From Centrapalus pauciflorus (Eukaryota > Streptophyta > Magnoliopsida > Asterales > Asteraceae), in assembly GCA_020465985.1 (NCBI GenBank), contig JAANYP010001152.1:62001-126000 (forward strand): a DNA stretch of 64,000 bases, in the 5' to 3' direction. The notes below the pieces were generated by a model, which saw nothing but the letters and a program-made list of their open reading frames with translations, was not told the DNA's origin and ran no database searches. The translations under genes and the position numbers were made by a program. Positions within the stretch are counted from its first letter, which is position 1. Every line of letters begins with the position of its first letter. Shown here piece by piece: positions 1 to 11,994 of the stretch.

Positions 1-802
1 AGATTCAGTTAATGTTGCTTCCTCTGATTCAACCGGTTCAGTGGTTTTATCCTAAGGTTGAGGCACGTAGTTATTGTTGAACGGTGGAGGACCCTCTTGA
101 TAACCTAGGTCTACTGGCTTCTTAGACTGCCGTTGAGCTTCTAAGATATTTCCTAGATTTAGAGACGAGTTCCTAAACTTTTCAAGGTTGCTATTTGCCT
201 CAACAACTTTAACCCTAGATTCGGCTAGCTCTACATCTTTAAGAGTGAGTTCTTTAGTTAAAGCTTCAACATGCTCGTACATGAGTTCTATCGTGACACA
301 TTGTTCACTTAACTTGTCTTTTAGAACTATGACGTCCTGAGCATCTGCTTTCAGCTTATTCCTTACATCTTCTTTAATATCTAGAAGACTAGCGTTATCC
401 GATTTTACTGATTGAACTTGAGCTGTTAATGTGTTATGTGTCTCTAGTACTAGATTTAATCTATCATTTAAAGTAACACTTAAAACACATACATCATGAA
501 ATGTAGAAAAGTTTAGAGTTACCTATTTGCGGTCCGACTCCACATTCGCCATTTGAGCTGCAAACTTTAGAATGGTTTGCTCCTCTGACTTTTCCACCAA
601 CAAAGGACTTGACTCTGCCTGCTGGGTGTCCTCTGCTTCTTCTTCAGCTCTATCATCCCCGGTCTCAGTTACTTCTGCCATAAAAGCTCTGGCATTTGAC
701 TCCGGATGAGTACCCCAATCATATGTTCCATCAAGCTGTCTATTAAATGACACATTGGTTAACAGTCCAGCGATGGCTGCTGATGTGCCGCTAGCAATCC
801 TT
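1..802 (-). pseudogene. Ty1/copia gag-region fragment (copia-E)
   Basis: Minus-strand reading gives two collinear pieces. 523-753 is an acidic segment containing WGTHPESNARAF, and 52-282 is a helical, probably coiled-coil stretch ending in a Pro/Asn-rich tail. This pattern of acidic linker then coiled coil between the gag zinc knuckle and the protease is what I know from long-gag plant copia elements, and a similar region recurs at 43182-44163 on the plus strand. Stops interrupt it. Coding similarity continues upstream to about 802, where the Athila LTR starts; the rest of the element lies outside the window or is lost. Confidence 0.6.
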
Positions 803-2329
803 TGTTTTAAATATAAAAACGGAAATAATTAACTAAAACTAACGGACAAATAGGCAAGTATTACCTATCGTACACTAGTATAGCTAAGTAAGTCCGGGTT
901 GTCGATCTCAGGGATAATTGGATTTGCAAAACAATAAGAAGTAGATTAAAAGTTAGATAGCCGAAAATGTGTAAGATTTATCATTAAGATTTCGATTATC
1001 AAATGAGTTTAAAAATACCGTGACAATAACAACGAGAGAAGGATTAACACTTGATGATTAAAGGATGATCACTTGGGATAATTTCCCCTAACACATGGAT
1101 GATTAAGTAATGATAATGCCTCGGAATAAAAATATGTTATTGCTTAAGTTATTCAATAGCCAAGATCACTCAAAGACTATCAAATAACTTAACTCCTTAA
1201 TTAATATAAGACTATCAAAGGATCACTCCCTTGAGAATTTATAGCAATTAAGATATGAATATGAATTCAAGTATCAAAATATTATGCAAATAACATTTGG
1301 TACCAAAAGATACATTCATAAAACAATGAGGATCACTTAATCATTATTTTACAAAAGTTAAGAACATAGATTCATACTCATATATTGGTTATTATCATGG
1401 ATGATGTTTTCACTTCACAATGTTAACTTAATTTGCATTAGACTCACATCCTTACACAAATAATATAATGATTCATAGCAAAACATTTCTATATCCATTT
1501 TCCATTACTCTCACAAGTTAAAGGATTTAAACAAAGCAATAAAAAATCACTTCATTTAGAACAGATATTAATAAACCCTAACTCACATTAAAGGTTAATC
1601 AACATCCAAAATGAATACAAATCACTATATTCATCCATAATAACAACTAAACACAAATATTCCAAGTATTACATAACCATCATCAAATGTTAACGTATTT
1701 CATACCCAAATGATCAAAAGGTTACTACTTCCATCATATTGAAGAGTTTTACAACACAAATTGCCATGAACATTGAATGACAACTCAAAAATCATGACAA
1801 AATGAAGATAAAATCACTCCCCTATTGATGAAATTGGTGTCAGATGGTTGAAATGGATGAAAACCCTTCAAAAATCGAGCAGCAAATAACTTTCTATCGC
1901 CAAAAATCACCACAGCAACACCCCTGTTCGAAATCTGCTTTTCAAAAATGAGTTTCTGAAATTATATACAGTGTCATTTACGCGCCGCGCTTTTGTGGGG
2001 GCGCGCCGCGCTTTGAAAGGCTGCCCTCCTATTGGACCTTTATTGAAAATAATTTAAAAATTGCGAGTTGCTAGGGGATGTTTACGCGCCGCGCTTTTGG
2101 ATGACAGTTTCAGGATGGGTTTCTGCTGCAATTACCACGCCGCGCTTCTAGGATCCGCGCCTCGCTTTTTCCAGAACAGCTATTTTAAGCAACTTTCACA
2201 AAACCTGCTCCAAAGAAGAGAATTCCAACTAAATACTAAAATTTGCTTAAAAAGAGTACTATAAATTATATTAAAGTGTAAATCAAAACAGATATCGCCT
2301 GATAAATATACACAAATATGGCGATATCA
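803..2329 (-). mobile_element. Candidate 3' LTR of an Athila-type gypsy element
   Basis: The block starts TGTTTTAAAT and ends GGCGATATCA, so it has the TG...CA ends of an LTR. It lies directly downstream (minus strand) of a purine-rich GTGTGGGAAT stretch at 2331-2345, the right place for a 3' LTR. At about 1.53 kb it suits Athila LTRs. A minus-strand TATA-like TGTATATAAT lies at 1961-1970. The stretch at 850-930, with a GATCTCAGGGA core, resembles sequence I associate with Athila/Tat LTRs. The second LTR is not in the window, so neither boundary is proven. Confidence 0.5.
1978..2175. repeat. GC-rich near-palindromic motif array (GCGCCGCGC) in Athila LTR
   Basis: Five variants of an (A)CGCGCCGCGCTTTT-like motif occur within 200 bp (about 1980, 2003, 2083, 2139 and 2154), separated by AT-richer spacers in an otherwise AT-rich LTR. 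Relative to the minus-strand TATA-like site they lie upstream, in the presumed U3. A related array lies at 8560-8885. Confidence 0.7.
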
Positions 2330-4249
2330 AATATTCCCACACTTGACAATTGCTTGTCCTCAAGCAAGCATCCGAACACACATTAGATAGGGGACAAGAT
2401 TGGTTCTACAAGAAGCATTTAAAACTTTCAAGCACTCAATCAATATCATAGAACATAATATACCCTTATTGGATTGCATATTTTTAAGGATAAACTTTGA
2501 AGCAAAATGCAAGAATCCAACTAAGCATACATGGCTTTCACAATTCAAGTCATCATGATTAATATTCAAAGCTAAACACCTCAGGAAAAATAAAGACACT
2601 CAAGCACTCAGTGTTTAGGCGAAATCAAAGTGCACTCTCATTGCACGAAATTGAAACTATCATGAGCATAGGCTTGCCAATCAATCTAATCTCCAACACT
2701 TTCTTATTTAATTGCAAACATCAAGAGGTCTTTACAAGGGTTGTAACGGGGCTTGGGTTTAAGTGAGAAACTTTTGGTTAAGTGACGAATTTAGCCCAAC
2801 TAAAATGAATCAAAGATAAAGGAATTAACTAATCAAACAACACAAGACACCATCTATCCAAACTTAGGCAACTAAACAAAGAATGGACTCCACTATTTTT
2901 GATTTGGCAATTTATAACCTTCCATTCTTCTAGCTATAATAACTCAATTGGAAATACTCTATATTTACATTACTATGCACCTTTGATGCCCTTTCTTTTT
3001 CTTTTTTCTTTTCTTTTTTGCATTTTCATTTTTTTCATTTTTTTTTCATTAAAAACTTCCAAAGCATGTGTACAATCACTTTGAAAGGACCACTATAAAC
3101 AAGTATATACTTCAAGTTTCTATTCTTCTAAGATAGCTAACTCCTAATTTTGACAACATAGAAGTTGGGCTAAGGGTCGCTCAAGTTAAAAGGATAGAAA
3201 GGCTAAACGCTAAGGGGTTTTAACACAACAAAAAAGGGTAAATGCTCAACTTGGCTTCTAAGGAATGTTAAGGCAAAAAGGAAAAGAAATAAAAGGCTAA
3301 AAAGAGGGGTGTTAGACCCAAATGCCTCTATCACATGAATGCAATAACAACAAGAAATGTGTTCTTGAAAAGCATCAAAACCGGCAAGTTCTACCATGAA
3401 TAGAAACAATCGGCACACACATAACCAAATGAATTTTTGAGCAACTAATATATCATGAATGCTCTTAAAGGCTCAAATCTTACAAAATGAAAGGAACATG
3501 GGTTATGTTGTGCAAGCTTTGATTATTAATCAATTAAACATGAAATATGAAACCCAACGATATCCCCATTCATCAACTTACATCACTTGTTTGATTAATT
3601 TCAAGACATACAATTCAAATGAGATAATGATGCAAGATGATATTTTAAATTACTTGAAAGTTTATTTTGAAAAAATTTTCTCCAAAATTTGTCCCAAACT
3701 AAACATGCATTTTATACTTAACTTGACAATATAGAGATGGCGGGACAAAAATATGTAATAAGGGTTATGTAACCCTCCTTCCCAGACTTGAGGATTTCAA
3801 TGTCCTCAATGAAACAAAATGCACAAACATTTGCAATAAAGCATAAAACATGAAGCACGAAGCAAAAGGGCGTGGAAAGAGACTCCCTGAGTGCTGCGAT
3901 TGGCAATGAAGGTAGACCGTCAGCTTTTGTGCAGTGCCAATCAATTATGCAAGTATGAGCGAAGCTGGAAATCAAGGACCAGCTATAACTCTATCCCATG
4001 AAATGCGTACCATCAGAGAGTGCCAAAAAATATGAAATATGAACTATGAAATATAAAACTTAAACCTACCATAGATTAATGTCAAACAAAATACGTTAAA
4101 GTAAACAACCATACCAAAGTTTAGTCTACGGAAAGTAAAAGTGCAGAAAAGTAAATTGTTTGTCGGTCATTGGCCACATCAAGAGACAATATTAAAAAAC
4201 ATCACATTCAAAGCAACCACTGATTGATTGAAACAACCACACTATTGCA
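2330..4249 (-). other. Athila 3' noncoding region with polypurine-tract motifs
   Basis: No sustained coding in any frame; the small ORFs here look random. On the minus strand, next to the LTR (2337-2365), TTGAGGACAAGC is followed by a short dyad and AAGTGTGGG, a motif I recognise just upstream of the 3' LTR in many Athila-type elements. A second, related TTGAGGACA...TCTGGGA hairpin-like copy lies at about 3777-3812. Low-complexity T-rich sequence lies near 2990-3050. The region joins ORF-1 to the LTR. Confidence 0.5.
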
Positions 4250-5815
4250 GAGCCGGTGGACGATGATAGGGATGACCCCGGGGATAATAAAGATGAGCTG
4301 GCCATTGTGAGGATGATCCGGCAGACGATCCTTGTGGTGGTGGATATGAAGAAAAAGTTCTCTATCGTCTGCTGGAGGGAGTTTTGGGTCTACTCAATTG
4401 TGTTCATACTTCTCTCATATCCATCAGCTTGCTATCCATAAGCTTCCACCTCCTCTCGTTATGCCTGGACGTCTTCCCTATAATGTTGGACGTCTTGCCG
4501 GTATTGATGAACGTCCTCTCGGTAAGATTGTTGGTTCACCGAGAGAGTGTTGAATTGAGCGTCCAAACTACAAATCGGCGGCGATTCTCCACTTGATAAT
4601 TATCCTGAGAAATCCTGTAAGAATCCATAGCAGTTAAAATACGGTCAAAAGATGTATCCCAAGGATATGGTGGAGGTCCGAATTGGAAGAATCCGCTTTG
4701 AGGTGGTTGCTGCTGCTGTTGTTGTTGTGGCTGTGCTTCTACTTCTTCTTCTTCTTCATTCCGCTGGTGCTGCTCTTCGAGGTGCTAGATGGAGAATCTC
4801 TTCTGGTTTTCCCAAAAAATTATGAGAAATGAAGTAGTGTTCATCAGTGTTCTCTACCGGGTATTCTAATCTAAGCCCCCGAACTGCTTGACTTGTGAGA
4901 ATCCCTAAAGACTATGCGATCCGCGGAATGAGTCTTCCAACACAGATAGCACTTGTTGGGCCCTTACCCCTTCCTTTGTAAACTGTCTTGCCACGAAATA
5001 AGGCACACAAAGATGGACACCATTAGTCATCAATGTGAACATGAAGAATAAATCTAATGCAGTAATACGTTCAGGGCTAGACTTCCTTGCAGTGAGGGAT
5101 AAGGAAATGTATCTGTGAAGAAGTCTATGAAGTGGATTGATCAACGCGGATTCCCGGTCATCACTAGGCACAAAGTGGCCTCTTCCGATCATCGCCCAGA
5201 ATTCTTGGTCTTTAAAGTTCACAGGCTTCTTTTTTGAACCCAGCATCAAGATATTCCACAAAAGTCGGGGTGAGCTGTCTCTTCTCTAGTATGTAACCCC
5301 ATCCACTCGGCTAACTGTACCACCGAACACTTTCGTTGGAACCCTCCTAGACTGAATTCAATTGCCGACTTTTTCTTCATATCCTTTGTTACTTTATTAA
5401 ATTCATAAGTGGCAAGGAATTCCAGTGTAAGCTCAGTATAAACATCCTCTTGGATGTTCATGAGGTTCAACCAGGCGTGTGACACAAAATTGTTGTACCG
5501 AATGGTGAAGTGGCTTCTAAGTCTTGCCCCCACTGAATCATTCCCATCAGTTGTCGGCACAGTATCTAAAATTCCCCAATTTATCTCCCGGTTATTATTG
5601 AATGTTTTTGCTGCCAGGTCATGCAGATGCTTCTGATATTGCTCCTTCATAGAAGGCCGGAATTTAAAATAAGAATGATTCCAGTTTAGTGGAATCCTAT
5701 GACGCTGGGGCAACTGAAATTCTTGCTCTCCAACTTCTGGAAGCCATCCGTCGTCGTCGTGTGACGGACGAGAAGAAGAAGGTCCGGATTTTTGTCTCAT
5801 TCTACCTCCGGCCAT
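4250..5815 (-). pseudogene. Athila ORF-1-like protein (broken)
   Basis: Minus-strand frames 5815-5246 (from the ATG at 5813-5815) and 5261-4905 overlap by a frameshift. The first has VYTELTLEFLATYEFNK and a LGGFQRKCSVVQLAEWMGL block; the second has INPLHRLLHRYISLSL and ITALDLFFMFTLM. These are the signatures of the ATHILA ORF-1 family (annotated in many plants as retrotransposon ORF1, often placed after pol and sometimes called env-like). Downstream, 4780-4660 encodes a Gln/Pro-rich, Glu-rich tail in another frame, followed by degenerate helical repeats to about 4250. Its function in the element is unknown. It is broken by at least one frameshift. Confidence 0.75.
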
Positions 5816-6267
5816 TATCTATACAAAACAAAAGAGGGAATTAGGATTATATGTATATAAACCTTAAGATGTTAATTATCAAGAGTGATCAAAGAAAGTA
5901 AGTGTACTTTCCCACACTTAAATAACAAACATCAAAAAGCAAATACTAAGTTAGAGCACAACATCCTAAAAACACATTATGAAGTTAACCATGTCTAGAA
6001 AAAGCAAACTCTCGTTACCATGAAAAACTAATCTTCCTCCCCATAATTCCCACAGTGAAACTTCCCTCACTTGAGTATTACCATTCCTAGTTATATTAAC
6101 ATACAAAATAACCCTAAGAAATTTAATTGACGCAACAAAAATAGGTACCATACATATAAACATCAATTCCAGATCCTAAATAAAATCACAAGCGACTTGT
6201 GAACAAAACAAGGATCATGACAACTTTGATTCCCAGTATATTTTGCACTCAAACACAATAATCAAAT
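5816..6267. other. AT-rich noncoding spacer
   Basis: No coding signal or repeat seen. It lies between the ORF-1 start and a copia-like LTR and is probably Athila internal sequence upstream of ORF-1. Contains another cttTCCCACACTTaa stretch near 5908, a reverse-strand echo of the AAGTGTGGG motif. Confidence 0.4.
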
Positions 6268-6646
6268 GATTTGTATTAAGAATATGAAGATTAGAAGAGA
6301 GAATTTTGACACTCAATCTCTAGGAACTTTCACACACTCAAAAACACAAACTAGATGGAGGCTAGATGGAGGCTCCTTTGTGTCTTCTTCTTAAAACCCT
6401 AGGAGAACAATACTATATATACCTAAGCCTACTTTGGGAGCTTGTCCAAATACTCCCCTTAAAGTCTTGGAAATTAAGATTCCCCCCAAAGTAAACTATT
6501 CCTAATTATAAATTGAACCTAGACTTTTATTATATTTAATTATACACTATTTTAGGGCTAACAATCTCCCCTTTAGTGTATAACTAAATATTTACAATTA
6601 AGCGCAATTACACAAGCTTGAATTACAAGAAATAAAATTTCTAACA
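6268..6646 (-). mobile_element. Copia-type LTR (minus), right end ambiguous
   Basis: On the minus strand a purine tract AAGGGGGAGAT (6647-6657) is followed by TGTTAGAAAT, the usual polypurine tract/LTR-start junction of plant copia elements. A second junction of the same form, AAAGGGGAGAT then TGTTAGCCC, lies at 6574-6556, so the LTR could instead begin at 6563. A minus-strand TATA (TATATATAG, about 6411-6422) lies inside. The left end at TGATTTG (6268) is a guess from the TG dinucleotide. A 12-bp tandem duplication (ctagatggagg) sits at 6353-6378. Confidence 0.5.
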
Positions 6647-7530
6647 ATCTCCCCCTTCTTGTAATCAAGGCTTGTATTCTTCTGAAGTCTTGGGCTCTAA
6701 ACTCTGATCTCTGATCTTTAAAGTAACTCTGATCTCTGAACTTTTGAAGTATATCATTGATCTTCTTCAGATGTCTCTCCCCTTAAATGTTTCAGATCGG
6801 TGGATCTCCCCTTGCGTTTAGTAAGTCTTTCAACACATTGCAAATCTCTTCTAAACATTCTCCCCTTCATGATAATCATGATAATTATGATCATCATGTA
6901 ATCACTTCAGCTCTCCCTTTCAAATGAATAACCTCAATGTGTCTTCAAATCTTCTTTCTTTATCGAATCAGATGATTACAGAATTAGAAAGAAAATATTA
7001 CATTTAAGAACATTACAGACACAGAAGTACTTATCTCTCTCATGTTACATTCTCAATCAGTAATTGTCCCCCTCAATTACAGAGTGTAAACAGTTACATC
7101 ATAAAATCCATTCATGGCTTTGTAACCTGAACAAATAAAAGAGAAATGAAATTATTTGTAAGTAACATTCCAGTTCCACATAGGAGTTCTGTTTGCACAA
7201 TAGACTATGTCTATGTGACCTACGTTCAGCGCTGGCGTGACATTAACACTGGTAGGATTTCCAAATAATCATCGTAAAATCCTTTATCATGAAAGAATCA
7301 CTCATATTTGTTCCGGCTTTGTCTCCGTAGACAAGCTGTTTATAGTCACGCACACTGTAGACTCCATGTGTCCTAAAAGTGTATCAATAAGCTCTAGACT
7401 CAAAGTGCATCAACTGAAGTCGGACACCGGAGAGGATGTCTTCCTTGTTTCAATATCAACAATATCCAAATGGTATGTCGATAGAGTATGTGATATAACT
7501 CCGTGTGAATAGAAACAGAAGTTTTTTAAG
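6647..7530 (-). other. Copia 3' tail with repeated polypurine-like motifs
   Basis: Sequence immediately upstream (minus strand) of the LTR at 6268-6646. No coding signal that I trust. AAGGGGAGA-like purine runs recur on the minus strand at about 6566, 6648, 6775, 6805 and 6858, far more than one element needs. It is probably the post-pol 3' region of a copia element whose pol is missing here. Confidence 0.4.
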
Positions 7531-8990
7531 AAACGACTGAGTAGCTAGGGGGGGTTAGGTGCATGCGTCACTGGGTCCATGACGTCTTGTTCAATACCTA
7601 ATTCCAACACATGGAATTTGGTAGCAGATGTAGGAAACCCAGCAGACTGACAAGATGTTGGTAGGATTTATCTTTTCTTTTAATCCTTTCTCACCCCTCA
7701 GCTCTCGTCATTTTTCAATTGAACTCCCTCCAGCTCACTTTTATCTCATGATGCACCCCATCTCCTTTCGATAAACCCTCTCAATTGCATTTTATCTATG
7801 CTCGACCCTGCTAGTACCCCGTGGTAACTAACACTCCTCAACACTTCTGTTTTTGTTTGGTTTTCTATTCCATAATCATAAGCAATTAATCTTGTACTGA
7901 TTTTGAACATTTCTTGTTCAATAATTACAAGTTTTTCTTGTTTAATCGTTGAAATTGTTAATCGGTAATTTCTTAAGTGTTATTCTCATTTCAGTGCTTC
8001 CAGAGAGCATAACTTTTGACTGGAACATCGTTAGAAGGCCTACAATACGTTAGAAGGCCTAAACCCTAAAGCACAACTGACAAGAAAAGAAAAAACAAAG
8101 CATACTAGCTAATAACAAAAGTGACAAACACTAAGTACCAATTAAACTACATTTTGATGAGAAAAAAAAATTATACAACAAGAGTTAATCCACTTACATT
8201 ACAAGGACATTGTATAGAACAACCTATAAACTTAAAGAAAACAAGAGAATATACCTATCAAGTAGTGGGAAATCAACAAAAAGGGGTAATCTATGAAAAT
8301 CCGGCGAGATCTCCGGCCAAAATCAACAAAATCCGGCGGTAGGTGAGAGTGAACCTTGGAATGGCCAAAAACTTCTCAAATCATCCAACAAAAACATAGA
8401 TTTATGTATAGTAGGCTTTGAAAGTGGAAGATTTTAAGAATTTTTGAAGAAAGATGGTAAAAATGGTAGAAAATACTTAATTTTCGGTGAAAAACGAGAG
8501 CAAAGAAGTGGGGGAGTGGAAGCCAAATGATACAAGTCGGCTAGGGTTTCTGACCATATAAGCAGTCGACGTGGCGCGTCTTTGAAAAGCGCGGCGTGCT
8601 TTTTGCCTTGCCCGCCTGGTCACGGATACAAAGGTTGTACAGTTGACTTGGTCAACGCGGCGCATTTTCGATTAACGCAACACGTAATTGTGGACAGAAA
8701 ATGTAACTGCTTCTGTTGGTGGGTTACGCAGCGCGCCCTCTCAGTCCGCGGCGCGCTTTTGAAATGCAGAATCTGGAAAAACATTCTTTTAGAAATTACG
8801 CGGCGCGTTTTAGCAATCCGCGTGGCGTTTTTGAGCAGCAGAATATTGTCAAAGTTTCTGTGTTTTTTTTCCGCCGCGCCTTATTGAAAAGCAGAATCAG
8901 TAACAGAAAATTTTCTCAGAATTTCCACAACCACTTCAAAGTTAAATCCGTATTCATTCAAAAACGGTATTCACTATTGGTGCAAATTTA
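7531..8990 (-). mobile_element. LTR-like region downstream of Athila pol (probable second Athila LTR)
   Basis: The layout mirrors the LTR at 803-2329: a GC-motif array (8560-8885), then on the minus strand a TATA-like CTTATATGG (about 8552-8562), then AT-rich sequence. It lies about 290 bp beyond the end of the minus-strand Athila pol. No clean TG...CA ends were found, and 7531-8050 shows nothing I can name. A 13-bp direct repeat CGTTAGAAGGCCT lies at 8029-8041 and 8048-8060. It could be a diverged LTR or internal 3' UTR. Confidence 0.35.
8560..8885. repeat. GC-rich GCGGCGCG motif array, second copy
   Basis: About eight variants of (A)CGCGGCGCGTTTT occur at irregular 30-60 bp spacing, with partly repeated spacers (for example gcagaatctgg and gcagaatattg, gcagaatcag). 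It resembles the array at 1978-2175, mostly in the opposite orientation and with diverged units. Confidence 0.65.
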
Positions 8991-9279
8991 GTCATAAAAA
9001 TTATAAGCACGAAATGCAACCAATATGGATCAAAGAAGTCTATGACTTACCACTAACAAACTATACGCAACCATTCACATGATTTGTAACCGTTTCTGAC
9101 TCATTCACATTTAAGCACACAAAAGAATATTACGGTTATCACAACTCAACTCTTAAAACACAACGAAGCTATATCTATGACCAACAACAATTCACACAAA
9201 GACACAAACATGAAGCCTTTAGCAATTACAATGACTTGTTTATTTATGAGTCCTTAGCTTGACTCATCCCTTCAATCCT
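8991..9279. other. AT-rich noncoding sequence after pol
   Basis: No coding signal, repeat or RNA gene seen. It is the 3' flank of the Athila pol that ends at 9280 on the minus strand. Confidence 0.4.
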
Positions 9280-11150
9280 TTAGGTTGAAAATTGAACAAG
9301 GTTGATCTCCTCAACCTCTTCAACACACAGATCGGACTCCAAATATTTCTTAAATCTATGACCATTAACCTTGAAAGTGCTATTGTCTTGTGGATTAATC
9401 AATTCAAGCGTGCCATAAGGAAAAATGGTTTTCACGATATAGGGACCGGTCCAACGGGACTTCAACTTGCCCGGAAAAAGTTTTAATCTTGAATTGTACA
9501 AAAGGACCTTGTCACCTATATTGACACTTGAACGAACTTTCAAACGTGCATCATGCCATTTCTGTTTTCTCTTTATACAAGCAAGAATTTTCATATGCAT
9601 TTAATCTTAACTCGTCTAATTCTTGTAATTGCACCTTCCTATGTTTACTAGCCATATTCAGATCAAGATTACATGCCTTAATGGCACAAAATGCTTTATG
9701 TTCTATCTCCACAGGGAGATGACAAGCCTTTCCATAAACTAAACGAAACGGTGTGGTGCCAATTGGAGTTTTAAAAGCAGTTCGAATGGCCCACAACGCA
9801 TCATCTAGTTTTTCAGCCCAATCTTTTCTATTCACATTAACAGTTTTCTCAAGAATTTGCTTAATGCCACGATTCATATTCTCAACTTGTCCACTCGTTT
9901 GTGGATGATAAGGTGTGGCCAATCTATGGGTTACCCCATATTTTTGCAAAGTTTTATCAAGTTGATTATTACAAAATGGGTACCCCTATCGCTTATTAAG
10001 GCTCTAGGAGTACCGAACCGCGAAACAATTTCTTGAGAAACTTGACAACCACTCTTGCATCATTGGTTGTCAATGCTTGGGCTTCGGGCCATTTAGACAC
10101 GTAGTCTACAGCAACTAGAATGTACTTATTACCGTACGAAGATGGAAATGGCCCCATAAAATCTATTCCCCATATATCAAAGACTTCACATACCTGAATA
10201 GCATTTTGGGGCATTTCATTGCGAGAAGAGATCGTACCTATTCGTTGGCATGAATCACACTTGCTTACCAAACTGTGGGTATCCTTAAAGATTGTAGGCC
10301 AAAAGAATCTAGCATCAAACACCTCCTTAGCCATTAGATTAGCTCCATAATGTCCTCCAGTTGGTCCACTGTGGCAATGGTCTAGAATTTGCTTCGCTTC
10401 TTGTCCATAAATGCATCTCCTCACCAATTGATCGGCACATACTCTAAATAAGTATGGATCTTCCAAAAAATAGTATTTGGTGTGAGCAAAGAATTTCTTC
10501 TTTTGCTGATGTGTCAAGCCTTTTATCAATACTCCTCCTGCAAGATAATTAGCAATGTCAGCATACCAAGGAGTCTCATCCAATACCTGTGCTTTCATTA
10601 AATGTTCATCGGGAAAGTTGTCGTTGATATCTGGTTCCTTCCACATTTCCATATCTGGATTTTCCAACCGAGATAAGTGATGTGAAGCAAGGTTCTCCGC
10701 TCGCTTTTTTTCTCCTATTTCTATATCAAACTCCTGCAAAAGAAGGATCCATCTTATTAGTCTTGGTCTTTCATCTTGTTTAGCAAAAAGGTATCTAAGA
10801 GTCGAATGATCCGTGTAGACAATAGTTTTAGACAACACCAAATATGCACGGAATTTATCAAACGCAAATACTACTGCTAGCAACTCTTTTTCAGTTGTTG
10901 TATAATTCTCTTGAGCATCATTCAAGGTTTTGCTAGCGTAGTATATCGGCTGAAAATGGCTTTCCTTCCTTTGGCCTAACACCGCTCCAACTGCAAAATC
11001 ACTTGCGTCGCACATTAATTCAAACGGTAAAGACCAATCTGGGGCAACCATAATAGGAGCATTAGTTAACTTTTCTTTCAAGAAATTAAATGCAATTAAA
11101 CAATCATCAGAAAAGTTAAAATAAACATCTTTCTCTAGGAGTTGTGTCAT
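9280..11150 (-). pseudogene. Athila-type pol: RNase H and integrase (frameshifted)
   Basis: Three collinear minus-strand frames (11150-9996, 9949-9551, 9600-9280) give the 3' half of a Ty3/gypsy polyprotein. RNase H motifs are CDASDFAVGAVLGQ, TEKELLAVVFAF and VYTDHSTLRYLF. Integrase has an HHCC finger (H..H, then CDSCQ), a core with IWGIDFMGPF and VAVDYVSKWPEA, and PYHPQTSGQVE carrying the catalytic Glu. The C-terminus ends near KVNGHRFKKYL with no chromodomain, which fits Athila rather than chromoviruses. Two small deletions (about 9985-10010 and 9955-9970) break the frame. The RNase H start is shared with the tandem array. Confidence 0.85.
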
Positions 11151-11994
11151 AGGCCTTGCTATTTTTTAAAAATCTTTAATAAACCTTCTATAAAATCCAG
11201 CATGGCCTAAAAAACTCCTAATCGCTTTCACTGTAGTAGGAGGAGGAAGTTTTGAAATTGTATCAACCTTAGCTTTATCAACCTCCATACCTACTTGTGA
11301 AATTTTATGACCTAAAACAATACCTTCTCTCACCATAAAGTGACATTTTTTCCAATTAAGGACAAGGTTTGTTTTTTCACACCTAGCAAGCATCATATCA
11401 AGATTAGTCAAACAAAGTTCAAATGAGTTACCGAAAACTGAGAAATCATCCATAAAAACCTCCATTGAACTTTCCACCATGTCATGGAATATTTCCATCA
11501 TGCATCTTTGAAAGGTTGCCGGTGCATTACACAATCCAAATGGAATTCTTCTATATGCAAACGTGTCATAAGGACATGTAAAAGTCGTCTTTTCTTGATC
11601 TTCCGGGGCTATAGGAATCTGGAAATAACCTGAAAATCCATCAAGAAAACAATAAAACATGTGACTGAACAATCTTTCCAACATTTGATCAAGAAAGGGT
11701 AAAGGAAAATGATCTTTTCGTGTGGCATCATTCAACTTCCTATAGTCTATACACACTCTCCATCCTGTGATAGTCATAGTAGGAATTAACTCATTCTTGT
11801 CGTTTGTTACCACCGTCATTCCTCCCTTCTTTGGTACCACTTGTACCGGACTTACCCATGGACTGTCTGAAATTGGGTAAATCAAACCTACATCCATTAG
11901 CTTCATCACTTCCTTTTTTACCACATCTTTCATATTTGGATTGAGCCTCCTTTGGGGTTGCACCACCGGCTAGTACTCCTCCTCCATTAAGATC
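10761..11994 (-). pseudogene. Array unit 1: Athila reverse transcriptase (only unit joined to complete pol)
   Basis: The RT frame 11966-11166 encodes 266 residues, with CIDYRKLND at about 72-80, catalytic FLDG at 107-110 and FMDD at 171-174 (the gypsy YxDD equivalent), and IPFGLCNAPATFQ at 141-153. An in-frame TAA just after FIKDF separates it from RNase H, and a TAG precedes it in the linker. The variant pattern is tctagg/tattttt at the RT-RNase H boundary and Tyr in IDYRKL. The RNase H part runs on into 9280-11150. Confidence 0.85.

Noticed and set aside
2061..2264. 67-codon plus-strand ORF
   Set aside because: Antisense to the Athila LTR; Ala/Arg content comes from the GC motif array.
7531..8050. 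Possible host exon near 7670-7860 (C/T-rich)
   Set aside because: No sustained frame, splice pattern or recognisable protein.
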